DNA of 64,000 bases from Saccharopolyspora hirsuta (GTDB lineage Bacteria > Actinomycetota > Actinomycetes > Mycobacteriales > Pseudonocardiaceae), in assembly GCF_008630535.1 (NCBI RefSeq), contig NZ_VWPH01000001.1, positions 372,001 to 436,000 on the forward strand, written 5' to 3'. Below the pieces are notes generated by a model. It was not told the origin of the DNA. It made no database searches and saw nothing but the letters and a program-made list of their open reading frames with translations. Below are positions 9,324 to 18,649 of the stretch, in pieces. Both the position numbers and the translations under genes were made by a program. Each line of letters begins with the position of its first letter. Positions within the stretch are counted from its first letter, which is position 1.

Positions 9324-10502
9324 ATGCCTGAGGTGACCAACCCGCCTGCCCGCAACACGCGTCCGCGCAACCGGCGCGCGCTGATCACCGCAGCCGCGGC
9401 GGACCTGTTCTACCGCCAGGGCTACGCGCGGGTGGGCATGAGCGACATCGCCGAGGCCGTCGGCGTCGGCTCCTCGGCGCTGTACCGGCACTTCGCGGGC
9501 AAGCAGCAGCTGCTGACCCGCGTGGTGCTCGACGAGCTGCGCCCGTTCAGCGAGATCACCGCCGAGGTCGCCGACCTCGACCAGGTGGTGGAGCGGCTGG
9601 CCGCGGCCGCGCTGGAGCACCGGCAGCTGGGTGTGCTCTGGCAGCGCGAGGCCCGCCAGCTGCCCGAGGAGCAGCGCGACGCGCTGCGCAAGGAGCTGCG
9701 CGAGGTGGCCAGCGGCCTGGCCGAGGTCGCCCGCGCCTTCCGGCCGGAGCTGACCGGTCAGGACGCCCGGTTCCGGGCCTGGTGCATGTTCAGCGTGCTG
9801 ACCAGCCCGTCCTACCACCAGGTGGACCTGCCGCGGCGGGAGTTCGAGCAGCTGCTGCGGGCGATGGTGGTGGTCATCGGCAACCAGTCCCCGCACCGCT
9901 TCGCCGAGCGTCGCGCCGACTCCGAGCAGCGGGCGGCGCTGTTCGCCGGGCGCGCCTCCCGGCGGCGGCTGCTGCTGGCCGCGGCGATGCGGCTGTTCTC
10001 CGACGCGGGCTACACCAAGGTGACCACCGAGGACGTCGGCGCGGCGGCCGGGATCGCCGGGCCCAGCCTGTACAACTACTTCGCCAGCAAGCAGGAGCTG
10101 CTCGGCACCGTGATCACCCGCGGCAACGCGTGGCTGGAGGTCGAGCTCGAGCGCACCCTGGCCAGCACCCCGGCCGCCGACGACGCGCTGCGCGAGCTGC
10201 TGCGCTCCTACATCACCTTCGCCTTCGACCACGGGCGCTTCATCGACATCCTGGTCAGCGAGGTCAACCACCTGCCGGACGCCGAGCGGCACCGGGCGCG
10301 GCAGACCCAGCACGCCTACGTGGCCGAGTGGGTCGGGCTGCTGTGCGAGGCCCGGCCGGAGCTGGACCAGGTGCGCTCCCGGATCCTGGTGCAGGCGGCG
10401 CTGACGGTGGCCAACGACATGGCGCGCACCGGCGCGGTCCGCGACGTGGACGCGCTGCTGCGGGTCGGGGCGGCGTTGATGCTGGATACCCCGATCGGTT
10501 GA
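9324..10502 (+). CDS. Tandem TetR-family regulator with two DNA-binding domains
   Basis: A 392-residue protein made of two TetR units in one chain. The first helix-turn-helix spans about residues 18-62 (MSDIAEAVGVGSSALYRHFAGKQ) and the second about 214-262 (VTTEDVGAAAGIAGPSLYNYF). Each is followed by its own helical ligand/dimer domain. Ordinary TetR proteins are about 200 residues and dimerise, so this is a fused pseudo-dimer. The ATG at 9324 has GGGAAGGG nine bases upstream. ATGs at 9300 and 9315 are alternatives. It diverges from the amidase gene, so the 213-bp gap may hold a shared operator. The ligand is unknown. Confidence 0.85.
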   Translation: MPEVTNPPARNTRPRNRRALITAAAADLFYRQGYARVGMSDIAEAVGVGSSALYRHFAGKQQLLTRVVLDELRPFSEITAEVADLDQVVERLAAAALEHRQLGVLWQREARQLPEEQRDALRKELREVASGLAEVARAFRPELTGQDARFRAWCMFSVLTSPSYHQVDLPRREFEQLLRAMVVVIGNQSPHRFAERRADSEQRAALFAGRASRRRLLLAAAMRLFSDAGYTKVTTEDVGAAAGIAGPSLYNYFASKQELLGTVITRGNAWLEVELERTLASTPAADDALRELLRSYITFAFDHGRFIDILVSEVNHLPDAERHRARQTQHAYVAEWVGLLCEARPELDQVRSRILVQAALTVANDMARTGAVRDVDALLRVGAALMLDTPIG

Positions 10503-10725
10503 GTGCGATCGGCCACAGGGCGAGAATCACGGCTACCGGCCATTCACTTAACCGGCGAATTCGCAGCTAGTTGCCCCACAGGTTCGGCTACCAGCAGGTC
10601 ACTTCCGCATTGACTTGGCGACGGCCGTCGAACTACTCTCCGCGATGGCCAGTGCTGCGCCCGCCGAGATCGCGGCCGGGGCGCGGATACTGGGGTCGAG
10701 CAGGTTACGAGGACGGGTTGGTTGC

Positions 10726-12363
10726 ATGAGCAGCGCGACGGAGCCGGTCGGTCAGCCACCGGTGGACGTGCCGGACATCCACACGACCGCGGGCAAGCTG
10801 GCGGATCTGTACCGGCGGAACGACGAGGCGGTGCACGCCGGCTCGGAGCGCGCGGTCGCCAAGCAGCACGCCAAGGGCAAGTACACCGCCCGCGAGCGGA
10901 TCGACCTGCTGCTGGACCCGGGGTCGTTCGTGGAGCTCGACGAGCACGCCCGGCACCGCTCGACGAACTTCGGCCTGGACGCCAACCGCCCCTACGGCGA
11001 CGGGGTGGTGACCGGCTACGGCACCGTCGACGGCCGCAAGGTGTGCGTGTTCTCCCAGGACTTCACCGTCTTCGGCGGTTCGCTGGGCGAGGTCTTCGGC
11101 GAGAAGATCGTCAAGGTCATGGACCTGGCGCTCAAGACCGGCTGCCCGCTGATCGGCATCAACGACTCCGGCGGCGCGCGGATCCAGGAGGGCGTGGCGG
11201 CGCTGGGCCTCTACGCCGAGATCTTCAAGCGCAACACCCACGCCTCCGGCGTGATCCCGCAGATCTCGCTGATCATGGGCCCGTGCGCGGGCGGTGCGGT
11301 GTACTCGCCGGCGATCACCGACTTCACCGTGATGGTCGACCAGACCTCGCACATGTTCATCACCGGCCCGGACGTGATCAAGACGGTCACCGGTGAGGAC
11401 GTCACCTTCGAGGACCTCGGCGGCGCCCGCACGCACAACTCCCGCTCGGGCAACGCGCACTACCTGGCCAGCGACGAGGACGACGCCATCGGCTACGTCA
11501 AGGAGCTGCTGTCGTTCCTGCCGAGCAACAACCTCGCCGAGGCGCCGGTCTTCGACGCCGAGATCGGTGAGGGCGCGATCGCGGACTCCATCGGCGACTT
11601 CGACCGCGAGCTGGACACGCTGATCCCGGACTCGCCGAACCAGCCCTACGACATGCTCCAGGTCATCGCGCACGTCGTGGACGACGAGGACTTCCTGGAG
11701 GTCGGGGCGCTGTTCGCGCCGAACATCATCACCGGCTTCGGGCGCGTCGAGGGCCGCCCGGTGGGCGTGGTGGCCAACCAGCCCACCCAGCTCGCCGGCA
11801 CCCTGGACATCGACGCCAGCGAGAAGGCGGCGCGGTTCGTGCGGACCTGCGACGCGTTCAACATCCCGGTGCTGACCTTCGTGGACGTGCCGGGCTTCCT
11901 GCCGGGCACCGACCAGGAGTGGAACGGCATCATCCGCCGCGGCGCGAAGCTGCTCTACGCCTACGCCGAGGCGACCGTCCCGCTGGTCACCGTGATCACC
12001 CGCAAGGCCTACGGCGGCGCCTACGACGTGATGGGCTCCAAGCACCTCGGCGCGGACGTCAACCTGGCCTGGCCGACCGCGCAGATCGCGGTGATGGGCG
12101 CGCAGGGCGCGGTCAACATCCTCTACCGGCGCCAGCTGGCCGAGGCCGCGGAGAACGGCGAGGACGTCGAAGCGGTGCGCGCGCGGCTGCAGCAGGAGTA
12201 CGAGGACACGCTGTGCAACCCGTACGTCGCCGCCGAGCGCGGCTACGTCGACTCGGTGATCCCGCCGTCGTTCACCCGCGGGTACGTGGCGCGGTCGCTG
12301 CGGATGCTGCGCGACAAGCGGGAGAGCCTGCCCGCGAAGAAGCACGGCAACATCCCGCTGTGA
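10726..12363 (+). CDS. Acyl-CoA carboxylase beta (carboxyltransferase) subunit
   Basis: The carboxyltransferase subunit of a biotin-dependent acyl-CoA (propionyl/acetyl-CoA) carboxylase, 545 residues, close to AccD5/PccB. It moves carboxybiotin CO2 to the acyl-CoA to give methylmalonyl- or malonyl-CoA. Two crotonase-like halves are present. The oxyanion motif GGARIQEGV lies near residue 150 and the second-half motif [15 protein letters not shown] near 430. The charged N-terminus ([23 protein letters not shown]) is typical. An upstream in-frame start has no family similarity. It is followed by the epsilon and alpha genes, so the whole holoenzyme is encoded together. It probably supplies extender units for lipid or polyketide synthesis. 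Confidence 0.93.
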   Translation: MSSATEPVGQPPVDVPDIHTTAGKLADLYRRNDEAVHAGSERAVAKQHAKGKYTARERIDLLLDPGSFVELDEHARHRSTNFGLDANRPYGDGVVTGYGTVDGRKVCVFSQDFTVFGGSLGEVFGEKIVKVMDLALKTGCPLIGINDSGGARIQEGVAALGLYAEIFKRNTHASGVIPQISLIMGPCAGGAVYSPAITDFTVMVDQTSHMFITGPDVIKTVTGEDVTFEDLGGARTHNSRSGNAHYLASDEDDAIGYVKELLSFLPSNNLAEAPVFDAEIGEGAIADSIGDFDRELDTLIPDSPNQPYDMLQVIAHVVDDEDFLEVGALFAPNIITGFGRVEGRPVGVVANQPTQLAGTLDIDASEKAARFVRTCDAFNIPVLTFVDVPGFLPGTDQEWNGIIRRGAKLLYAYAEATVPLVTVITRKAYGGAYDVMGSKHLGADVNLAWPTAQIAVMGAQGAVNILYRRQLAEAAENGEDVEAVRARLQQEYEDTLCNPYVAAERGYVDSVIPPSFTRGYVARSLRMLRDKRESLPAKKHGNIPL

Positions 12364-12385
12364 CGGTTGCCGGAGGAGGTGCGCA

Positions 12386-12643
12386 ATGAGCCACGACGCG
12401 GATGCGGTGCCGGAGCGGCCGGTGCTGCGCATCGTGCGCGGTGATCCCGACGAGGCCGAGCTCGCCGCGCTGACCGCCGCGCTGACCGGGCTGGCCGCGG
12501 CCCAGGCGGCTTCGGCCGAGCCGCAGCAGCGCGAGCCGATGTCGCTGTGGGGCGACCCGGCCGCGGCGGTCCGCCACCCCGCGGGGCGGCGGCCGTTGCG
12601 CCCCGGCCCGCACGCCTGGCGCGCTTCGGCGCTGCCGGGCTGA
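12386..12643 (+). CDS. Acyl-CoA carboxylase epsilon subunit
   Basis: An 85-residue protein with the two marks of the actinobacterial carboxylase epsilon subunit: an N-terminal strand PVLRIVRGDPDEAELAALTA and a C-terminal WRASALPG. The epsilon subunit is a small non-catalytic partner that strengthens the alpha-beta complex. A strong GGAGGAGG ribosome-binding site precedes the ATG. It sits between the beta and alpha subunit genes, as in Streptomyces PccE/AccE loci. Confidence 0.9.
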   Translation: MSHDADAVPERPVLRIVRGDPDEAELAALTAALTGLAAAQAASAEPQQREPMSLWGDPAAAVRHPAGRRPLRPGPHAWRASALPG

Positions 12644-12703
12644 CCAGATGAGTTTTCGCCAGTGTCGTCCGGCGTCGCGCCGGGAGTTGAGGAGTTGACC
12701 GCT

Positions 12704-14467
12704 GTGGACGTGACGCCGATCAGCAAGGTCCTGATCGCCAACCGCGGTGAGATCGCGGTTCGGGTGATCCGCGCCTGCAAGGACGAGGACATCGCCTCGG
12801 TCGCGGTGTACGCCGAGCCGGACGCGGACGCGCAGTTCGTGCGGATGGCCGACGAGGCCTTCGCGCTGGGCGGTTCGACGCCCGGCGAGTCGTACCTGAA
12901 CATCGACAAGATCATCGACGTGGCCAAGCGCTCGGAAGCCGACGCGGTGCACCCCGGCTACGGGTTCCTGTCCGAGAACGCCGACTTCGCGCAGGCAGTG
13001 CTGGACGCCGGGCTGATCTGGATCGGCCCGTCGCCGCAGGCGATCCGCGACCTCGGCGACAAGGTCACCGCCCGGCACATCGCCACCCGCGCCGGTGCGC
13101 CGCTGGTGCCCGGCACCAAGGACCCGGTGTCCGGCGCCGACGAGGTGGTGGCCTTCGCCGAGGAGCACGGTCTGCCGGTGGCCATCAAGGCCGCCTTCGG
13201 CGGTGGTGGCCGCGGGCTGAAGGTCGCCCGGACCATCGAGGAGATCCCCGAGCTCTACGCCTCGGCGGTGCGCGAGGCCGAGACCGCGTTCGGCCGCGGC
13301 GAGTGCTTCGTGGAGCGCTACCTGGACCGGCCGCGGCACGTGGAGGCCCAGGTGCTGGCCGACCAGCACGGCAACGTGATCGTGGTGGGCACCCGCGACT
13401 GCTCGCTGCAGCGCCGCCACCAGAAGCTGGTCGAGGAGGCCCCGGCGCCGTTCCTCAGCGACGAGCAGCGCCGCACCATCCACGAGGCGGCCCGCGCGAT
13501 CTGCGCCGAGGCGGGCTACTACGGCGCGGGCACCGTGGAGTTCCTGGTCGGGCTGGACGGGACGATCTCGTTCCTGGAGGTCAACACCCGGCTGCAGGTG
13601 GAGCACCCGGTGTCGGAGGAGACCACCGGCATCGACCTGGTACGCGGCCAGTTCCGCATCGCGGCGGGGGAGAAGCTGGAGCTCACCGAGGACCCGCAGC
13701 CGCGCGGCCACTCCATCGAGTTCCGCATCAACGGCGAGGACGCCGGTCGCGGCTTCCTGCCCGCGCCCGGCACCGTGACCCGCTTCGTGGTGCCGCAGGG
13801 CCCGGGCGTGCGGGTGGACGCGGGCGTGGAGTCCGGCAGCGTGATCGGCGGGCAGTTCGACTCGCTGCTGGCCAAGGTGATCGTGACCGGCGCGGACCGC
13901 CAGCAGGCGCTGGAGCGCTCGCGGCGCGTGCTCGACGAGATGGTCGTCGAGGGCATGGCCACGGTCCTGCCGTTCCACCGCGTGATCGTGCGCGACCCGG
14001 CGTTCACCGGCACCGACGGCTTCAGCGTGCACACCCGCTGGATCGAGACCGAGTTCGACAACACCATCGAGCCGTTCACCGGTGGTGCTGAAGTGCCGGA
14101 GCCGGAGGCGCGCCAGACCATCACCGTCGAGGTCGGCGGCCGCCGCCTCGAGGTGACGCTGCCCGCGGAGCTGGCGGTGTCCGGAGCCGCCCCGGCGGCG
14201 AAGGCCAAGCCGCGCAAGCGGTCCGCGGGCAAGGCCGGGGCGGCGGTCTCCGGCGACGCGGTGACGGCGCCGATGCAGGGCACCATCGTCAAGGTGGCGG
14301 TCACCGACGGCCAGCAGGTCGAAGCGGGCGAGCAGATCGCGGTCCTGGAAGCGATGAAGATGGAGAACCCGGTGACGGCCCACAAGGCGGGCACGATCAC
14401 GGGCCTGTCGGCCCAGCCGGGCGACTCGGTCTCCCAGGGCACCACCCTCTGCGAGATCAAGGACTGA
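12704..14467 (+). CDS. Acyl-CoA carboxylase alpha subunit (biotin carboxylase + BCCP)
   Basis: A 587-residue fusion of biotin carboxylase (residues about 5-450) and biotin carboxyl carrier protein (about 515-587). The ATP-grasp glycine loop [11 protein letters not shown], the metal-binding [12 protein letters not shown] and the biotinyl-lysine motif EAMKME (Lys at about 552) are all present. It carboxylates its own biotin from bicarbonate and ATP and hands CO2 to the beta subunit. An alanine/lysine-rich hinge near 505-515 separates the parts. The GTG at 12704 is chosen because GAGGAG lies nine bases upstream. The longer GTG start at 12662 has no ribosome-binding site. A large hairpin follows the gene. 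Confidence 0.93.
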   Translation: MDVTPISKVLIANRGEIAVRVIRACKDEDIASVAVYAEPDADAQFVRMADEAFALGGSTPGESYLNIDKIIDVAKRSEADAVHPGYGFLSENADFAQAVLDAGLIWIGPSPQAIRDLGDKVTARHIATRAGAPLVPGTKDPVSGADEVVAFAEEHGLPVAIKAAFGGGGRGLKVARTIEEIPELYASAVREAETAFGRGECFVERYLDRPRHVEAQVLADQHGNVIVVGTRDCSLQRRHQKLVEEAPAPFLSDEQRRTIHEAARAICAEAGYYGAGTVEFLVGLDGTISFLEVNTRLQVEHPVSEETTGIDLVRGQFRIAAGEKLELTEDPQPRGHSIEFRINGEDAGRGFLPAPGTVTRFVVPQGPGVRVDAGVESGSVIGGQFDSLLAKVIVTGADRQQALERSRRVLDEMVVEGMATVLPFHRVIVRDPAFTGTDGFSVHTRWIETEFDNTIEPFTGGAEVPEPEARQTITVEVGGRRLEVTLPAELAVSGAAPAAKAKPRKRSAGKAGAAVSGDAVTAPMQGTIVKVAVTDGQQVEAGEQIAVLEAMKMENPVTAHKAGTITGLSAQPGDSVSQGTTLCEIKD

Positions 14468-14479
14468 TCGCGACTCCGC

Positions 14480-14524
14480 GATGGCCGTGGGGCTCGGGTG
14501 CGAACCCCGAGATCCACGGCCATC
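14480..14524 (+). terminator. Terminator of the acyl-CoA carboxylase operon
   Basis: An 11-bp perfect outer stem (GATGGCCGTGG with CCACGGCCATC) and an inner CTCGGG/CCCGAG stem form a long hairpin starting 13 bases after the stop codon. Confidence 0.8.
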
Positions 14525-14831
14525 CGGCTCTTGCCGCCTGCGGGTCGCGTCAGCACCGCTCGCCGGTGGTCGGGAGCTCGTTGATCTTGCCGCCCTCGGA
14601 CTGGTGGCGCGGGCGGTCCCGCACGGAGACCTGCGGGAACCGGCGGACCGATCCGGTCAACCACCTGCGCCCGGAGCTCGTCGTCCGGTTGCGATCGAGT
14701 TCACCTGCTCGCGGGGAGGATCCGGGACGACTGGTCGCTTGCTCGGGCATCGACTTCGCGGGGTCCGTGTAGCGTCGATCACGAGGCTGATGCGGTGAGC
14801 GAGGTGGCCGAGCACAGCGAGGAGAACGTCG
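14525..14831. other. Intergenic stretch before the GH43-like gene
   Basis: About 300 bases without a credible gene on either strand. Short frames here have random codon use. It should hold the promoter of the secreted GH43-like protein, but no clear -35/-10 pair was identified. Confidence 0.4.
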
Positions 14832-16127
14832 ATGCCGCACCTGAACCGGCGGACCCTGCTGCTGGGGACCGCGGGCACCCTCGGACTGGCGGGTGTGCTG
14901 CCCGTCGTCACCTGGGCGAACGAAGGTTCGTCGCAGGAGGAGTACCCGCCGAACTGGCCGGGCGTGAAGCCCTACGGCGCTGCGGACACCCGGAAGGACC
15001 TGTGGCCGCGGGACGACAACTCGCGCGTTCTCGAGCTCGAGCTCCGCCCCCGGGACGAGGAGCTCGGCCGGGTCTGGATCCGGGACACCTACGTCAACTG
15101 CTTCGTCGTCGGCGGGAAGCCGCGCTACGTCGCCACGGGCACCACCCGCGCTGCCGGTCTCAAGAGCTCCTCTCCTTGGAACGACGGCATTTTCATCTGG
15201 GTCGCCGAATCCCTCGACGGGCCTTGGGAGTTGGTGGACACCACCGGGATCCGGCCCGGTGCGGAGAAGGGCAAGGTGTGGTCACCGGAGTTCGTCGGCG
15301 AGAACGAGCCCGGGCGCACCGTCGTCGCCCCGTGGCAGGAGCACTGGTACGACGAGGAGCACGGCAAGCGCGGCAACGTGTGGGCACCGGAGGTGCACTA
15401 CTTCCGCGGTGCCTGGTACATCGTCGCGTGCATGGGCGACCACTCCCGGAAGGTCGGCTCGTTCCTGCTCAAGAGCGAGGGCGGCATCGAGGGGCCGTAC
15501 CGGGTCGTCGAGGGGAACCTCGACAAGCCGTTCGGCGATCTGGCGCCCGGCGGGCCGGAGTGGATCGACCCGCAGGTCTACCACCACATCGACGGTGGCC
15601 TCCACACCGAAGGCGACAGGGCGTGGCTGGTGCTGCACAACCACCTGTACTCGGAGTTCCGGGACGACATGGAGGACATCGTGCAGCCGACGAACCTCCC
15701 GAAGTTCGAGCAGGCGCCCTACTCGCCGGAGCCGTACCTCGAAGGCGCTCACGTGTTCAAGCACGAGGGCAAGTACTACCTGGTGCACGCTGCCTGGAAC
15801 CGGAGGTCCGAGAGCCCCGACGGCAGCACCCGGTACGCCTACAACACGCCCGAGGCCGAGCGGTACCAGTACGACGCGATCATCGCGGTCGCGGACAACT
15901 TCGAGGGGCCGTACTCGAAGCGCTGGACCGCCGGTGTCGGAGCCGGGCACAACAACCTCTTCGCGGATGCCGACGGCCAGCTGTGGGCGACCTTCTTCCG
16001 GAACCCGGTCGCCGGGTACTGGGCCGACCCGTCGCGGAAGGACGACGCCGCGGTGGCCGGTGTGGTGCGGATGGAGTGGACCGGCCCGCAGGGCAACCGG
16101 ATCTACGTCCAGCGCAGGGAGCGCTGA
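14832..16127 (+). CDS. Secreted glycoside hydrolase family 43-like protein
   Basis: A 431-residue five-bladed beta-propeller protein resembling GH43 arabinanases/xylosidases. The N-terminus NRRTLLLGTAGTLGLAGVLP with a twin arginine looks like a Tat signal, cleaved near residue 30, so it is exported. GNVWAPEVHYFRGAWYIV near residues 178-195 is the blade motif that carries an acidic residue in GH43. IRDTYVNCF near 78 and GPEWIDPQVY near 236 are further candidate acidic sites. The catalytic triad was not assigned with certainty and the substrate (arabinan, galactan or similar) is unknown. It stands alone, with DUF885 downstream. Confidence 0.75.
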   Translation: MPHLNRRTLLLGTAGTLGLAGVLPVVTWANEGSSQEEYPPNWPGVKPYGAADTRKDLWPRDDNSRVLELELRPRDEELGRVWIRDTYVNCFVVGGKPRYVATGTTRAAGLKSSSPWNDGIFIWVAESLDGPWELVDTTGIRPGAEKGKVWSPEFVGENEPGRTVVAPWQEHWYDEEHGKRGNVWAPEVHYFRGAWYIVACMGDHSRKVGSFLLKSEGGIEGPYRVVEGNLDKPFGDLAPGGPEWIDPQVYHHIDGGLHTEGDRAWLVLHNHLYSEFRDDMEDIVQPTNLPKFEQAPYSPEPYLEGAHVFKHEGKYYLVHAAWNRRSESPDGSTRYAYNTPEAERYQYDAIIAVADNFEGPYSKRWTAGVGAGHNNLFADADGQLWATFFRNPVAGYWADPSRKDDAAVAGVVRMEWTGPQGNRIYVQRRER

Positions 16128-16176
16128 CCGGGAAAATCCGGTGACGCCGGGGTGAGCGGTCGGGTACCAACGCCGC

Positions 16177-17856
16177 ATGACGACGGTGATCCGGCCCGCT
16201 GACGAGCTGCTCGCGCTGCTGCACCGGGAGGATCCCCTGGCGGCCACGGCGCTGGGCGTTCGCGGGTACGACCACCAGCTGCCCGATCTCACGGAGGCCG
16301 GGGATCTCGCTCGCAAGGCCGATGCCGAGGACATCGCGCGGCGGGCCGCCGGGCTCGACGGGCAGGACGACGTGACCCGGGCCGTTGTGGTGCAGCAGGC
16401 GATGGCGTTGGTCGCGCGGGTCGACGCCCGGCTGGTCGAGCACACGCTCGCGTTCCAGCTGACCTCGCCCGCCGGGGCGCTGTTGCACGGGCTTCCGCAG
16501 GTGCAGCCGGTCGGGGACGACGCGGAACGCGCTCACCTGGACAGGTTGGCCGCGATTCCGGGCTATCTCGCTGCCGCCGCCGAACGGCACCGCGCTGGTG
16601 CGGCGGCGGGACGGCTTCCGCTGGCCTACCTGGGGCGCGCCGCCGTGGCGAGCCTCGACCAGTACCTCGCGGGTCCCGATCCGCTCCGCAAGCCGACGCT
16701 GAGCGGATCGAGGGCCGCTGAACGCGAGCGCCTGCTGGCAGACGTGGTCCGCCCGGCGTTCGCGCGCTACCGCGAGGTGATCGACACCGAGCTGGTGCCG
16801 CGCGGAAGGCCGGACGAGCAGCCGGGTTTGTGCTGGTTGCCCGAGGGCGGGGCGGTGTACGAGGCGCTGTCGCGCGTGCACACGACGACCGAACGCGCGC
16901 CGGACGACCTGCACCGGACGGGTCTGGACCTCATCGAGGAGCTGGCGGCGGAGTACGTCGAGATCGGTTCGCGGGTCTTCGGCGCCACGACCGCGGAGGA
17001 GGTGCGGGAGCGGCTCCGCACGGACCCGGCGCTGCGGTGGGGGAGCCCGGGGGAGGTGCTGAGCACGGCGCGCGAGACCGTCGAGCGCGCGGAGCGGGCG
17101 GCGGTGGGCTGGTTCCGGCGGGTGCCGAACGGGCGTTGCGCGGTCGAGGCCGTTCCCGACAACGAGGCGCCCAACGTGTCCGCCTACTACAACCGGCCCG
17201 CGCTGGACGGTTCGCGGCCGGGGACCTACTTCGCCAACACCTACCGGGCCGAGGAGCGCGAGCGGTTCACCGCGGAGGCGGTGGCGTTCCACGAAGCCGT
17301 GCCGGGGCACCACTTCCAGCTGGCGCTCGCGCAGGAGGTCGAGGGGCTGCCGAAGTTGCGCGGCCTCGCGGACATCAACGCCTTCGTCGAGGGGTGGGCG
17401 CTGTACGCCGAGCGGTTGGCCGACGAGATGGGGCTGTACTCCGGTGACCTCGCCCGGCTGGGCATGCTCGCGGAGGACTCCTTGCGCGCCGCCAGGTTGG
17501 TGGTCGACACCGGCCTGCACGCGCGGGGCTGGACCCGCCAGCAGGCGGTCGACTTCATGCTCCAGCACACCCTGCTGTCCGAAGTGGACGCCCACGTCGA
17601 GGTCGACCGCTACGTCGAGTGGCCCGGCCAGGCGCTGTCGTACGTGGTGGGGCGCCTGGAGATCCAGCGGCTGCGAGCCGGTGCAGAGCGCGCGCTCGGC
17701 ACCGGGTTCGACCTCGCGGCCTTCCACGACCTCGTGCTCACCGGCGGCCCGCTGCCGATGACCGTGCTGGCCGAGGTCGTCGGGAACTGGACCGCTGATC
17801 AGCTGCAGCACGCCTCCGGCTCGACGCGGAGGTCCGGGGCCTGGCCCGCGGTCTGA
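16177..17856 (+). CDS. DUF885 family metalloprotease-like protein
   Basis: A 559-residue DUF885 protein. The family is a mostly helical zinc-peptidase fold with a modified HExxH. Here it is HEAVPGHHFQ near residues 372-381, followed by the EGWALYAERLADEMG helix near 404, which supplies the next ligand. No signal peptide is visible, so it is likely cytoplasmic. The substrate is unknown, although family members have been linked to peptide or dipeptide cleavage. The gene follows the GH43-like gene after 49 bp. Its last 58 bases overlap the end of the convergent arsI gene, so the two C-termini share DNA on opposite strands. Confidence 0.85.
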   Translation: MTTVIRPADELLALLHREDPLAATALGVRGYDHQLPDLTEAGDLARKADAEDIARRAAGLDGQDDVTRAVVVQQAMALVARVDARLVEHTLAFQLTSPAGALLHGLPQVQPVGDDAERAHLDRLAAIPGYLAAAAERHRAGAAAGRLPLAYLGRAAVASLDQYLAGPDPLRKPTLSGSRAAERERLLADVVRPAFARYREVIDTELVPRGRPDEQPGLCWLPEGGAVYEALSRVHTTTERAPDDLHRTGLDLIEELAAEYVEIGSRVFGATTAEEVRERLRTDPALRWGSPGEVLSTARETVERAERAAVGWFRRVPNGRCAVEAVPDNEAPNVSAYYNRPALDGSRPGTYFANTYRAEERERFTAEAVAFHEAVPGHHFQLALAQEVEGLPKLRGLADINAFVEGWALYAERLADEMGLYSGDLARLGMLAEDSLRAARLVVDTGLHARGWTRQQAVDFMLQHTLLSEVDAHVEVDRYVEWPGQALSYVVGRLEIQRLRAGAERALGTGFDLAAFHDLVLTGGPLPMTVLAEVVGNWTADQLQHASGSTRRSGAWPAV

Positions 17857-18221
17857 GAATCGCCCTTGACCACGTAGACCTCCCAGGGCTCGCGGCCGGG
17901 GCCGTGCACCCAGACCTTGTCCTGGCGGGCGTAGCAGCAGGTGGTGTCGTTCTCGACCTGGGTGAACAGGCCCAGCGCGGCCAGCCGTTCGGTGGCGGCC
18001 TCGACGGTCGCGGTGTCGTCCACCTCGACGCCGAGGTGGTCCATGACCGTGTCCTGGCCCGGCTCGCCCTCCAGCAGGACGAGCTTGAGCGGCGGGTCGG
18101 CGATGGCGAAGTTGGCGTAGCCGGGGCGGCGCTTGGCCGGTTCCGCGCCGAGCAGCTTGGTGTAGAAGGAGATCGATCCTTCCAGGTCACCGACCCGGAG
18201 GGCGAGTTGAACGCGCGACAT
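17799..18221 (-). CDS. arsI: ArsI/CadI-type organoarsenical C-As lyase
   Basis: A 140-residue vicinal-oxygen-chelate dioxygenase that cleaves methyl groups from trivalent organoarsenicals. The predicted iron ligands Gln5, His62 (DHLGVEV) and Glu114 (WEVYVV) and the arsenic-binding cysteine pair 95-96 (TTCCYA) match ArsI well. Closely related proteins are also named CadI (cadmium-induced). The ATG at 18221 follows GGAG. It diverges from arsR-acr3-arsC over a 71-bp gap that contains an ArsR-like operator, so arsenite should induce it with the rest. The C-terminus ends in a cysteine pair and overlaps the DUF885 gene. Confidence 0.85.
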   Translation of the reverse strand: MSRVQLALRVGDLEGSISFYTKLLGAEPAKRRPGYANFAIADPPLKLVLLEGEPGQDTVMDHLGVEVDDTATVEAATERLAALGLFTQVENDTTCCYARQDKVWVHGPGREPWEVYVVKGDSQTAGQAPDLRVEPEACCS

Positions 18222-18249
18222 CACGGCTCCTTGTCCAGATGGATGTCGA

Positions 18250-18283
18250 ATCAAGCTTGCGCGCCTGTTTTGATGTGTGTCAA
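18250..18283. promoter_or_regulatory. Candidate ArsR operator in the arsI/arsR gap
   Basis: An inverted half-site pair ATCAA...TTGAT and an overlapping TTGA-N6-TCAA (18270-18283) lie between the two divergent starts. ArsR/SmtB repressors bind such AT-rich dyads. Placement fits control of both directions. Confidence 0.5.
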
Positions 18284-18292
18284 GTTAGAGGC

Positions 18293-18649
18293 ATGTCGAA
18301 ACAGGACGTCGAGCTGTGCTGCTCGCCGGTCATGCGGGAGCCGCTGACCGCGGAGCGGTCGGCGGAGCTGGCGCGGGTGTTCAAGGCGATCGGCGAGCCG
18401 GTGCGCCTGCGGTTGCTGTCGCTGATCGCCTCGCACGCGGGCGGTGAGGCCTGCGTGTGCGATCTGACCGGGGCGTTCGAGCTGTCCGGCCCGACGATCT
18501 CGCACCACCTCAAAGTGCTGCGCGAGGCCGGGGTCATCGAGGGCGAGCGCCGCGGCACCTGGATCTACTACCGGGTCCGCCCGGAGACGCTGCGCGCGGT
18601 GTCGAGCGTGCTCGTGCCCGCCGACGGCGCAGAGGTGGCGACCGCATGA
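18293..18649 (+). CDS. arsR: ArsR-family arsenic-responsive repressor
   Basis: A 118-residue winged-helix metalloregulator. The metal-site signature CVCDLTG lies in the recognition region (Cys54 and Cys56). Two more cysteines at residues 9-10 could complete a three-coordinate As(III) site. The HTH helix GPTISHHLKVLREAG and the wing RRGTWIYYRVRPE are standard. The ATG at 18293 is used, since an upstream start would read through the operator. The stop overlaps the start of acr3 (ATGA). It should repress the divergent arsI and its own operon until arsenite binds. Confidence 0.92.
   Translation: MSKQDVELCCSPVMREPLTAERSAELARVFKAIGEPVRLRLLSLIASHAGGEACVCDLTGAFELSGPTISHHLKVLREAGVIEGERRGTWIYYRVRPETLRAVSSVLVPADGAEVATA

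Noticed and set aside
14566..14772. Short plus-strand frame in the gap after the carboxylase operon
   Set aside because: No ribosome-binding site, poor codon pattern and no recognisable domain.
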